From Taxillus chinensis (taxonomy: Eukaryota; Streptophyta; Magnoliopsida; Santalales; Loranthaceae), in the NCBI GenBank assembly GCA_023512835.1, contig CM042084.1, forward strand, positions 46,485,609-46,549,608: 64,000 nucleotides of DNA, given 5' to 3'. Within the stretch, counting starts at the first letter, position 1, and each line of letters opens with the position of its first letter. The position numbers were made by a program, and so were the translations under genes. Below, one piece after another: positions 45,103 through 55,727 of this stretch. A model generated the notes under the pieces. The model was given only the letters and a program-made list of their open reading frames with translations, did no database searches and was not told the DNA's origin.

Positions 45103-46207
45103 AATACACCACACTTGAACCATTGCTTGTCCTCAAGCAAAAACACAATTAGGCAAAAGAAAACAAACACTCATTCAAACATGAAGAAAAATAAAATAAC
45201 AAACAAAAGAGTCATGTTTCCTAAGTATGCAACCTTATCATCTTTGAAATGGACATTTCAATAAGCAAAACGAATTATAATTTAGCTCATTCATGTTCAT
45301 ACCTCTAAGTCCAACAACCATGCGGTCTCATTGCTGAAAGTCGGGATATCAATAAGCATTCCTTGCTAAAATAGAACTTAGCTACCCTTAAAGTCCTTAC
45401 AAAGGTCGGAACGCCTCACTCGGATATAATTTTTCTTCTCTCTCATGCTCAAGCCCAAGATCAATACCTAACAAAAATAGGGGTAGAAAAACTCCTCACT
45501 ACATTCTCCATTAGCTATTGCTTAAGTTCTTGCCAAGCATACACGGGAGTTCCAGACCGTGCTCATAAAAGAAAACACACACTCTATTATACTTCTTGGT
45601 AAACACTTAGAGCTAAAGATTTAAGCTCACACTTTCGAAACAAATTGCAAAACAAAACAACTTAGCCATTATGGGCTGCAACACGAAAACAAAAACACGG
45701 ATAAACGGGAAGCCATTGTGGCTTTTATTCTGCAAACACTTTTTTTTTCACACTTCTTTTTAGTAATAACCTTACAAGGTTGCATTTTATGCTCTCCCTT
45801 GATGGATTATTCACTCTTCTTTTTATACTCACCTTTTATTTTTATTTTTTTGTATTTGCCTTTTTCTTTCTTTGGAAGAAGAGAAAAATGTATCTCAATC
45901 CCTTTATTACATGACACAAAAGGCTCTTTTGGCCTCTTTATTACACAATAGAAGGAATAGATGCTTTGAAAGTCTATACAACTTTAATGCTTTTGCATCT
46001 TAAACACCAACACCAATCATCGAGCACGGGTAATGAAGCACCCGCATACTTGACTCCTACCATTAAATAACTAATGTTGAATATAGAGAGGAGCAAAGCA
46101 ATCTATTACCCATACCCAAAAATGTCACTCAAGGGCTAGAAAGAGGTGCCGATCTCGGTTTGTTTTTGTATTTTCTTTTTCCCTCAACTTTAAAGGCCAC
46201 TAAGGTC
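45103..46207 (-). other. F1 interior next to its 3' LTR
   Basis: This is AT-rich, with no supported coding frame. It contains CACACTTGAACCATTGCTTG at about 45110-45130, a phrase also next to the F LTR at 52365, and homology to F at about 45710-45810. Open frames here such as 45718-45951 are poly-Phe/Leu translations of T-rich DNA. Confidence 0.65.
46107..46207. repeat. 101-bp direct duplication, left copy
   Basis: TACCCATACCCAAAAATGTC through AAAGGCCACTAAGGTC is repeated at 47899-48000 with few differences. The two copies flank a truncated Tekay LTR. Element F has a single equivalent at about 53397-53492. Confidence 0.92.
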
Positions 46208-47898
46208 AACCCGAGGAAAACGGTTCGTGACTCCCCTATACCCAACCCGGTGGGCGGGGGGGTGGATGTACAAAACAAATATTCATACAGGTCAACGTAT
46301 ACATTCACCACGATAATCACAAAGATGTAAATTAAATATCTTTATTAATCTTGAACCCATAATAAATGTTCACAACCACACATGTCTTTATTACATTCCA
46401 AATCCTTTTACAATATCTCCCCACTAGGTTACATCAATTTCCATAAAATAACATAATCGAAAAAGAAACGATAAAGCAAATACGATCTTCCACCTCGGGA
46501 TTCCACCTAACGCCTGTAGGTTCCTGAAAGAAAACACATCACGGTAGGAGGGGTGAGCAACCACGGCTCGGTAGGGATCAAGTCTCCCCCAACCCATCCC
46601 ATGCACTATCATTTATATGTGAGCGTGCACCAGGTGCGATGACATGACATAGACATAACCAGGAATTCACACCACACAAACGGCACAACCTCGGTCCCGA
46701 CCACATAGGCTAACACTTTAACCAACTCTCAAACAAGTGATTTAACCGCCTCTTCAGGCCAAGTTATTTAACCGCCTCTTGAAGCCAAGTAATTTAACCG
46801 CCTCTTCAGGCCAAGTGATTTAACCGCCTCTTCAGGCCAAGTACCAAACAGACAAGCTCACAGTTAGGCATAAAACCAAACACTTAGCATGCACACATTC
46901 ACAAGTGCACAAACCCGGCATCTCGGGCATAAAAACAAACACTTAGCATGCACGTGTTTACAAACCCACAAATCCGGCCTCTCCGGCATAAAAACAAACA
47001 TGTCTTGGGCATATTTACACAAACATAATCAAACGGGCATTTTATCGAACATGTAACATGCACTAACAACCCAACGTCGGAACACACCCAAGGTGCCATT
47101 GAGGGCCAACATCCATATAGGAGATCACACCTATATGGATTTACATATAAATATTATAACAATAGCCATAGAAACTACGCAAAAACATCTACGTGAGGAT
47201 AACCCCGAACGGGACCGGGAAAACGCAGAATCCCTACCTTAAAGAAGATCCTCCTTGCTCCCCTTGTGGCTGAGCCGTCTTCCCCACGCATGACGTTTCG
47301 CCGGCAACTAGCGACTCTCCTTCCTTCCCTCTCTCTAGCTTTCTCTCTCTCACGACGGCCGTGCAATGGTGAAGAGAACCCTAAACCTAAAAGCAGGTCT
47401 TCACCTCTTTATATAGACAACTAAAATCTCAAAACGACGTAGTTTTGATTAAATGAATCCCGACATCAAAACGACGTAGTTTTGATGATGACTATAACCT
47501 TTTTGCAACCACAGGACAAAGCACTCATAATTTCACCATGGTCCTTTAGCAAAAGAGGATCGAACAACAAAACAAGGGTAATGGAAGGCGCACATGAGAA
47601 AGAATTCTCACGTGCATTCTCACGGGCATCTCCAAATGCTCTATAATTTCACCACAAGACTTGGAACCACATCGGAAGGCTCCCATGCAAAAATCTCCCC
47701 GCACGTGAAAAGCATTCTCACGTGCATTCTCACGTGCACTCCCAATTGGGCTCAAACTTTGCCTCTTGCTTGCTTATCAACATACAAGATGATTAAGCCA
47801 AAGTGTGTGGAAAGAAAACTCCCTAAAACCCAATAATTTCCACCCAAAACGGCAAAACTATGACTAACTCCTCACATCCCAAAATACGGGTCATTACA
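46208..47898 (-). repeat. Truncated solo Tekay LTR, minus strand
   Basis: On the minus strand it starts TGTAATGACCCGTATTTTGG at 47898 and runs through TATA (about 47408-47415), palindromes (47428-47449, 47465-47486), the stem-loop (47111-47140) and the 26-bp repeat with CCGCCTCTTCAGGCCAAG (about 46735-46850). It stops at AACCCGAGGAAAAC, about 20 bases short of the normal GTGACA end. No internal region accompanies it. U3 resembles Tekay-C while the repeat resembles Tekay-3, so it is mosaic. Confidence 0.88.
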
Positions 47899-48000
47899 TA
47901 CCCATACCCAAAAATGTCACTCAAGGGCTAGAAAGAGGTTTGCCGATCTCGGTTGTTTTTGTATTTTCTTTTTCCCTCAACTTTAAAGGCCATTAAGGTC
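47899..48000. repeat. 101-bp direct duplication, right copy
   Basis: It matches 46107-46207. The normal F1 interior continues after it (TATCATAATATGTCATGC), as in F at about 53493. Confidence 0.92.
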
Positions 48001-48703
48001 TATCATAATATGTCATGCTCATTTAATATTCAAATGCTAGCTCCACTAACATGGTGATCTCATTCACAAGGTACAAACATGAATAAACCAAAGCATAATA
48101 CACTTGAATTACTTAAATTAAAATTCGACCAGAAGGGCATACTTTATTTGTAATGACCCGTGTGTAAGAAGTTAACCACAAACACCTTGGATGTTGGTGC
48201 ACAAGTTTGAGGTAAGAGATAAGCCCAAGAGGGGACTTTTTGGGAGGTGCATGTGACAAGTGATAACGTACATTTATGCCCTAGGAAGATGCTATGCATA
48301 TACATGCGATTTTAAGCTATTTTGGCAGATTTTGGAGCTCACTTTTGGTATAGTAGATGGCCTCGAAACAATTGGCATGCAAGAACAAAAGTTGCTTAGA
48401 ATAAGGTCCTCTATCTACCACAGAAATTCCAGAGTATTTGGAGTGCACGTGAATTCACCCATTTCACGTGCAAGCATATTTTTGCTTCTCGAGACCTCTA
48501 CAAGATGCAAGGACGCTTGGGGTGAAGTTTGAGTGCATTTGGAGCTGCACGCCAATTGGGGAATTGGCGTTCAAATTGGCGTGCGAGCATGTTTTTGCAT
48601 GGTTACCTTGGTTTTGTCATTCTAATCATCTTTTCCCAAAGGACCATGTTGGAATTGTGAATATTTTGGTGTGTATGGATGTGGGAAGGTCATAGCTTGT
48701 TCC

Positions 48704-48783
48704 ATCAAAACTATGTCGTTTTGATCTTTGGGATTCACTTAATCAAAACTATGTCGTTTTGATGTTGTGTTGTCTATATAAGG
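48704..48783 (+). promoter_or_regulatory. promoter block of Tekay-4 5' LTR
   Basis: Two palindromes with the core CAAAACTATGTCGTTTTG (ACGT changed to ATGT in both) precede TATATAAGG by 12 bases. Confidence 0.65.
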
Positions 48784-49038
48784 AGGAGAAGCCCCTTGTT
48801 TTTTAGGTTTAGGGTTTGTTGCTCCACCAGCCGTCGCAGAGAGAGAGAAAGAGAGAGAGAGAGAGAGGGAAGGAGAGCTTTTGGTGGCTGCCGGAGCGTC
48901 TTGCGTGGGTGGTCGGAGTCTTGCGTGGAAGCGGGAGCAGGAGAACATCGAGGTAGGGGTTCTATTCTTCTTAAATCCTCCTCTGTCCTAGGGTTCTAGG
49001 GCGGATTATGGAGTTATACCTGTTTATATATATATGTA

Positions 49039-49068
49039 ATCCATATAGGTGTGATCTCCTATATGGAT
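49039..49068 (+). promoter_or_regulatory. conserved stem-loop, Tekay-4 5' LTR
   Basis: Perfect 11-base arms ATCCATATAGG and CCTATATGGAT with the loop TGTGATCT, identical to Tekay-2 and the Tekay-3 3' LTR. Confidence 0.75.
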
Positions 49069-49451
49069 GTTGGCCTTCAATGGCGGTTTTTGATATATTC
49101 TGGTGTTGGATGGTGAGTGCATATTAAGTGTTCGATAAAATGCCTGTGTGAATATGTTTGTGTGAATATGCCTAGTATGTGTTTGATAATATGCCTGTGT
49201 GGCTGGGTTTGTGGGTTTGTGAATGTATGCATGTTAAGCGTTTGGTAAAATACCTATGGGACTCTGCATGTCAAGTGTTTGATTTTATGCCTGATGGGCT
49301 GTGCGAACTAGGTGTTTGGTATTATGCTGTGAAAGTGTGTATGCTACGTGTTTGGTTTAATGCGTGTGACCTTGTATGCTACGTGTTTGGTTTAATGCTG
49401 TGTGACCTTGTATCTTGTGTTTATGGAACCCGGTGTTGTGGAAGCCCAGGA

Positions 49452-49600
49452 CCGGATATGTTAGCCGTGTGGCTAAGCCTTAGTGGTCGTGGATATGTTA
49501 GCCGTGTGGCTAAGCCTTAGTGGCCGTGGATATGTTAGACGTGTGGCTAAGCCTTAGTGGTCATGGATATGTTAGCCTATATGGCTAAGCCTGTATGGAT
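49452..49600 (+). repeat. 37-bp minisatellite of Tekay-4 LTR (about 4 units)
   Basis: Units start GGATATGTTAGCCGTGTGGC and have a period of 37 bases. Just before the array (about 49425-49452) is one unit-like match to the Tekay-C minisatellite (AACCCGGTGTTGTGGAAGCC). Confidence 0.88.
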
Positions 49601-50080
49601 GTGGATATGTGTGTGCCATATGAATGTGGAATACAACTTGTTTATATTTTATTGTCACTACCTGTGCACTTGTACACACTCATCTAGGCGCTGGGGCATG
49701 GGATGGATTGGGGAGACATGATCCCTCTGCGAGTGTGGTTGCTCACCCCTCCCTCTATGCCGTGTTTTCTTTCCGGGAACATACGGGCGTTAGGTGGGAC
49801 CCCAAGGTGGAAGACCTTATTGATTTCTTGTCTTCCATTTATGTTATTTTTATGGAAATTGATGTAACCCCAGGTGGGGATGGATTGGAAAGAGGATTTC
49901 GTTGTAATAGAGGCTGGTTTAGATTGTGGATTGCTTTTATGAACATTACTTTCTTGAATGTGTTGTGGATGTTTAAAATGTTATATTCGGGGTTTGCACC
50001 CTAACCCCTTTGCCCTCCGTGTGGGTACAAGGGAGTCACGTACCGGTTTCCTCGGGTTGGAAATCCGGGGCGTGACAATA

Positions 50081-50092
50081 TGGTATCAAAGC
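50081..50092 (+). promoter_or_regulatory. primer binding site (initiator tRNA-Met), Tekay-4
   Basis: TGGTATCAAAGC, one mismatch to the initiator-Met primer site, three bases after the LTR end. Confidence 0.88.
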
Positions 50093-50497
50093 ATGGTCTA
50101 GTTGGCCTAGGGTAGTGGGCGGACCTGGTTATCCTAAGTCCTTTGGAGGAGCCTAGAGGGACATGCCTGATCAACATGGTCCTCTTTGAGCCTCCAAGGT
50201 GTACTTGGGATAGTCCAGACCTGAGGTAGGATTTGCATGCATTGGCATTAGGGCCTTGGTTGAATTTCTTGTGAATGGGTGCAAACTGTGGAAAATGTGA
50301 ATGGTGTGATAAGGTATGAAATGTGCAACTCTGATTTTATTTGAAGTACCTCGAGCATGACTATAAGGAAAGGTCCTTGTTTATGTGACCTGTGCAATGT
50401 TGATTGGTGCAATGTGTAAAATGTGTGGATGCCATGTCTTGCTACTTGATAGTGGGGTAGAGGTAGTGAGACCCGATAATTGTCAACGCGTTCATTA

Positions 50498-50927
50498 AAT
50501 GCCCATGAGGGCCTAGGTGCGGGCCAATTGGAGGACATGCAACATTTTCACGCGAAAGCTTGAAGGTCCGGTTGGAAGTCCAAGAGGCGGCCGGGAGGGT
50601 TCCGGGGGGGCCCGGGGAGGAGGGCGCCGTGAGATGGCGGCCCACGGGTGGTGCCACCACCACCGCCACCACCGGCGGGGGAGTTACCAAGGGAGCGTGA
50701 GGGTTCAGCGAGTGGCATACCGACTCGTGCGAGAGGATAACGTGGTGACACGGTTCCGAAAGGAACAACCTCCGCGATTCAAAGGGGAGAGGACCCCGTG
50801 TTAGGAGCGGTACTTTGCGAGATCGAGCATGTGTTTTCCTTTCTCGTACCGGGAGGAGGATAAGGTGAGATTGGCCGTTCGGCTTTGTGGGAATGCTACG
50901 GAATGGTGGCGAGTGTTACGGGTGACG
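50498..50927 (+). pseudogene. gag: gag of Tekay-4, first part
   Basis: Homology to the Tekay-3 gag begins at TGCCCATGAGGGCC, with the start codon and first 20 or so codons missing. Fragments of the N-terminal helix and of RFRKEQPPRFKG and EEDKVRLAVRL-EWW are recognisable in different frames. The sequence breaks at 50927, where the LTR of F begins. Confidence 0.8.
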
Positions 50928-52353
50928 ACAAGATTTTTAGCCTCACTAAAAGAGCTAGCTAATGTCGTTAAATCTCTCTTCAAGATAATAAATTCCCTAA
51001 GTTTGCCTTAAAAGAATAGCGACAAAAGGGGGACACCACAGGATTAGCCTAGTTTTCTAGTTCTCAAATCAAAACACCAAGTACTATTGTTATATAAAAT
51101 GTCTTGGCAAAAAGTTTTCTTTTTAAACTAAAGATCTAATTTTTATTTGGTTTTATGAACAAAAAAGTAAAGTGATTTTAGGATTAAGATTCAAGGATTA
51201 AAAGCATCTAGGGTCACAATTTCACCTCCCTATGTTATCTCTCTTGGTTCATGGTATTAGGGTTGGGCCGATTGAAAACATCTTAAACATAAGCCAAGGA
51301 CAACAAATGGTCATTGAGGTCCTTTTAAGAGTTGTATGCGAATGGTCATGAAAACACACAAAACATGCAAAGCCAATAAATCATACTTACAAAGGATAAT
51401 GATCACACCAATTACGAATAAGTTATGAATCTCAATCCCCTTTGAGACTAGGGCTAGAATACCAAGGTGTACATCGAAAGATAGAATTAAAGAGCAGTTA
51501 ACGTAAAACTGGATCATCCAAAACCCAATATTACAAAAAAGAGGGGCTACATTGCTCCCCTAGATTAAAAGACTACGCATGATTACAAGCAAAACCATAG
51601 CGGAAAAAGCTAAACATCTTCTTCTTGATCACGCGCACGGCAAAGCTTCAAATCCAGGGCTCCAAAATCCGGGTACTATGACTTATGTCGGGGCCGCGGC
51701 GGAGTCGGGCCTCTCTCTCTCTCTCTCAAAAGCGTGTAGGGGGTTAGGCCTGGCTAGCAGGGCGTGGAGCTCTTATTTATAGAGTTTGGATGGGCCTTGA
51801 GGTATGTAACCTAGCCCGCTTATCAAACGGCGTAGTTTTGATAAGTAACACTCAAAACATTAAAAACTCTTAAATCCACAATTTGGACTTAGGCCTTCGA
51901 GGAACAAATGATCGGCATGGAAAAACGATTGGATCGGTCCAAAAATATCTCTGCGCGCCAATTTGCACGTGATATGGTGAATTCACGTGCACCTCCAAAT
52001 CAGCTCAAACTTCTCCCCAAGCTTCCTTGCATCTGTAGAGGCACGAGGAGGCAAAAATAGGCTTGCGTGAAATGGGTGAATTCACGTTACATGCTCTGTC
52101 CAACTTTCTGTGGTAGGTAGATGACATCATTCTAAGAAACTTTTGTTCTTGCCTCATAAATTGTTTGAGGCCATTTACTATGTCAATGGTGAGGTCCAAA
52201 ATCTGCCAAAAGCAGAAAAAGCGCATGTATTTGCAAATAGCATCTTCTTAGGGGTTAGAGCAAATATATATGATATATGAAGCAATAAGGCTCTAATCAT
52301 GCTCTTAAACATCCTAAATAAACACTAGAATAACGACATAAAATGCGTTATCA
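50928..52353 (-). repeat. 3' LTR of F (left copy)
   Basis: It runs from ACAAGATTTTTAGCCTC to ATGCGTTATCA on the plus strand. TATAAATA on the minus strand is at 51781-51774, a CT tract at about 51711-51727, and a degenerate palindrome (core CAAACGGCGTAGTTTTG) at 51822-51842. Bases 51955-52230 align with the U3 of the Tekay-4 LTR on the opposite strand. Confidence 0.88.
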
Positions 52354-55300
52354 AATACACTTTTCTCGAACCATTGCTTGTCCTCAAACCTTCAGAGCAG
52401 ACAAAAATAAAATAAACACGCGATCAAACGAAAGAAAAATAAAATAACAATCAAGGAGAATCATGGTTTCCTAAGCATGCAGCTATCATGATGAAATGGG
52501 AATTTAAGCATCAAAATGAGTCATAACTTAGTTCATTCATGTCCATATCCTACTCCAACAACTTATGTGTAGATATGATAAGCACTCCGTTGATAAAATA
52601 GCACCTAGTTTCCTTTAAGTTCTTACCAAGGATAAGCGGCCTCACTCAAATATAATAATGCTCAAGCCAATACCTATCAATGAACAATGGATGGAAAACT
52701 CTATCTCTACACTTAGCCATGCATGATTGTTTTTCCCGGCGATCATGGAGTTCCTATTGTGCTCATCAAAAAAACACACTCACTTTATTGCACTTTATTT
52801 GAACTCACGCTCTATTCTAAACTCAATAAACAAAACATGAGCTAAAGCCAGGAACCTCTCAAAACACAAAACTAAGCCAATGTGGCTACAAATCTAAACA
52901 ATCACACAAAAACATCGAGCCATTGTGGCTTTTTATTACGAATCTCTTTTTTAGCCACATTGGCTTAGTTTTGTGTTTTGAGAGTGTTGAGCTCAATTTA
53001 CAAGTTGCATTTTATGCTAATCTCTTTTACTGTTTTTTTTAAGTAATAACCTTACAAGGTTGCATTTTATGCTCTCCCTTGATGGATTATTCACTCTTTT
53101 TTTCTCACGTAACCAATAAGAGTGATTTTTTATGCGAAACTCCTTGCCATTTTCTTACGTAAGGAGAGACAGAAATTCATTGATGTCTCCCCGTTCCATT
53201 AAGTGATGGCTTTTTCGATTTCCATATCCTGAGCCATTTCCGATAATATCTCACGATAAAGAAAGAATGCAAAGGCAGTCCATGACTTAGAGTCTTCGTC
53301 ATCTTAGCATCCACTGAATAAGTAATCACATGCTTACTTGACTCCTACCATTAAATAACCAATGTTGATTGCAAGATGAGTAGCAAATCAAACTATTACC
53401 CATTACCCTAAATGTCACTCGAGGGCTAAAAAGAGAAGTTGTTCTCATTTTTGATTTCTTTTCACTCAACTTTAAGGGTTACTTAGGTCTATCATAGCAT
53501 TTAGTTTTCGTAATATTCAAAGCTCGGCTCCAAAAACATGGTGATATCATTAAGTAAGATAAAGACACGATTAAACCAATTCAGAGCACATTTTAACTAC
53601 TTTAACACCCTTATCACAACATGATACTAATGTGGCATAAAAAATTAAATTTTAAGCCAAAATTGGGATCTAATATCCATGTCTCCACAAGCAAATCATT
53701 GGCAAACAACTCAAACAATCATGTGACTAAATTTTTTTTTTTTAAAATAAAACATCTATCACCATAAAAGACAAGCAAGTGGCTCAAGTCACTCCCATAC
53801 ACCACACTTAAAATATCTTTATGTCCTCATGGCGTAAAATAGGAAGTAGGAAAACCACTTACCCACTTAGTTGGCAAGTTGTAATAGTAGATGACATTGG
53901 CCGCCATTAAGTCACACCGAGCCACAAAGTCAGTCGACGTCTCACCGCCACTTCCCAGTTCCCACTTAGAATAACCATCATGTAATGCGACAAAGATCCC
54001 TGTTGGAATTGACCAATAATTTGCTCATTCTCCAAATGGTTAGTTAGAAAGAAAAAAAATAGTCTGCGCCTGATAGTTTAGGCGGCAAACAAATTTATTG
54101 AATAAAATAAATAAAGAAAATAACATAAAATAAAACATAGCAATAACGAACATTGGGTTGCCTCCGAACAAGCGCTTTATTTAAGATTGTAGCTAGACCA
54201 TGCATAAAAGCTTCAACCAATGTATGAAGGGCTTCGTCCTTGGCGTTGTAAACCTCGAGATCTCGTAGACCATAGCGATCGGATGAATGAACCAGTGGAG
54301 CCACTTGAACTCCCGATTCAATTGTTGATAGGGAGACACCTCCACAAACTTATGGTTCTCCTTCCTCTCATTCCGAGAGGTGGTAACACAAATACAACAT
54401 ACTCCACAATTGGAGTAGTCATGATCTTTTTTGGGTTTCTTTGACAATTTTTTTCTTTTTTTAGGGAGGATCAAAACGAGTAGTGGTGGGCTCGGGGCTT
54501 ATCTACAAAAATTGCCTTGGTTTGATGTGCCTTGAGGATATGAGAATTATAGCATCATCCAAGATTTGTTCTTTAAATCCTTGGATTGTCATTTATTGGT
54601 TTCTCATGTTCTTAACACTCCGAACAATTCATGTCTTCCTCTTCTTCTTGGATAGAAAAATTGTCCTCATAAGCTGCAACCATGGGAAGAGTTGAAGTGG
54701 ATACATCGCATGGGCTATTAAATTGTGGTGAAGGGACAACCTCCTTTGAACCCGTTGCCGCATATCCAGTGGCTCTTTGGTTTGACCATTTGGAATCACG
54801 AGCTTCATCTTGAGAATCATTTTTAGCGAGAAAATCCCGTTCTTGTGAAGTGAGATGTCAAAGATTGATACATGGAAGTTGGAGTGATGGCTGCGATTTC
54901 TTGGTCTCTCTCTGTGTCACCACAAAGGAGTTAGATGAGACTCAATCTTCATTTGAACCATACTGCATCAATAATTGCTCCATATTTTTTATGGTAGTCT
55001 CTATGCTTCCTAGCCTTTGATTCAAATCCTCTCACCTTTCTTGGTTTCTTAATCTTCAACTTGGGGCTCGTGATATGGACAATAATTGCCATAGAGTGGG
55101 GCTTCATAGTGCCATCTTGATATTGCCCAGCCCATCTATTCTCGAATATCCATTGAAGAAATCATTAAACTCCTCGGTGGTGGCTCTTGTGGATAGTAGT
55201 CACCCTCGGGTTGGGTGCGAAGTTAGCCATCTTTCTCCGCCATTAATACCCTCACCATAACAAGGAGGCTCCTGGTATGAATAGCGCTTGTGGGAGAATC

Positions 55301-55726
55301 ATAGGCGATCTGGGCTGCGTGACTGGAATATAAACATTTTGAGTGCTTGCTCATTGAATTCTCTCGTCTCTTCTTTGATTTTCCCTTAAATATTTGTTGC
55401 CTTGGATCATCCTTTCAAAACATTCTTCCCGGTTAGCTCCTCCTCATCTCAAACTTTCTGTCCATTGGAGTCTTGTTCGGGTTACGGATTAAAGGACCCA
55501 AGTTCCCACTGCATCGCAAGCTTGGGAGATCAATCCTCAGGCACTTGGTGTATGTTCTGTAAAACAACAAGAACACACCCAGCGCTCCGAACAATGCAAA
55601 ATAAACAAATAAAGAACACAAAATAACAGAGAAAGTAAAAGACAAAATAAAACACCAAGATCAAGAAACAATTTCACTCATGTTGATTTTAAAAAGCTGG
55701 TTAGTTGAATCCCCGTAGCCGACGCA
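52354..55726 (-). other. Interior of F, largely non-coding
   Basis: Next to the left LTR is TCGAACCATTGCTTGTCCTC. A 33-bp perfect inverted repeat occurs at 52856-52984. The region 54900-55460 gives short minus-strand pieces with many Tyr, His and Pro codons, such as might remain from a LARD-type gag or linker ORF, but no domain is recognisable. No RT, protease or integrase motif was seen on either strand. Confidence 0.7.
52856..52984. repeat. 33-bp perfect inverted repeat with 63-base loop
   Basis: The arm 52856-52888 (starting CTCTCAAAACACAAAACTAA) is the exact reverse complement of 52952-52984. F1 shows no matching second arm at the equivalent place (about 45725-45770), so the right arm arose in F. 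Confidence 0.93.
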
Positions 55727-55727
55727 A
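55704..55727 (-). promoter_or_regulatory. probable primer binding site of F (tRNA-Asp-like)
   Basis: The minus strand next to the right LTR reads TGCGTCGGCTACGGGGATTC, which resembles the Asp-type primer site (TGGCGCCGTTGCCGGGGA) used by Athila/Tat elements, with several mismatches. It lies on the correct side of the 5' LTR. Confidence 0.45.

Larger units (their letters stand above)
43300..48148 (-). mobile_element. F1: LARD-like LTR element, minus strand, interrupted
   Basis: Its LTR (about 43300-45102) and adjoining interior match element F in order: LTR start TGATAACG on the minus strand, CACTTGAACCATTGCTTGTCCTC next to it, the block with AAGTAATAACCTTACAAGGTTGC, and the block with AATGTCACTC-AGGGCTA. 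The interior is cut by a truncated Tekay LTR (46208-47898), and the visible part ends at 48148, where Tekay-4 starts. No coding domain is visible. By analogy with F it is a large non-autonomous derivative. Confidence 0.7.
48149..50077 (+). repeat. 5' LTR of Tekay-4
   Basis: It starts TGTAATGACCCGTGTG and ends GGGGCGTGACA. TGATAACGTACATTTATG at 48261-48278 is an internal copy of the F-type LTR terminus. Bases 48280-48600 match F's LTR closely on the opposite strand. Palindromes lie at 48704-48725 and 48742-48763, TATATAAGG at 48775-48783, GA tract at about 48838-48868, the stem-loop at 49039-49068, and a 37-bp repeat at about 49452-49600. Confidence 0.93.

Noticed and set aside
45718..45951. 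Hydrophobic 77-codon frame resembling membrane segments
   Set aside because: T-rich DNA in the F1 interior gives Phe/Leu by composition; there is no supporting homology in F.
54193..54474. 93-codon minus-strand frame with a Lys-rich start and Cys pairs in F
   Set aside because: Considered as a remnant gag or zinc protein, but the Cys spacing fits no known knuckle and the frame is short.
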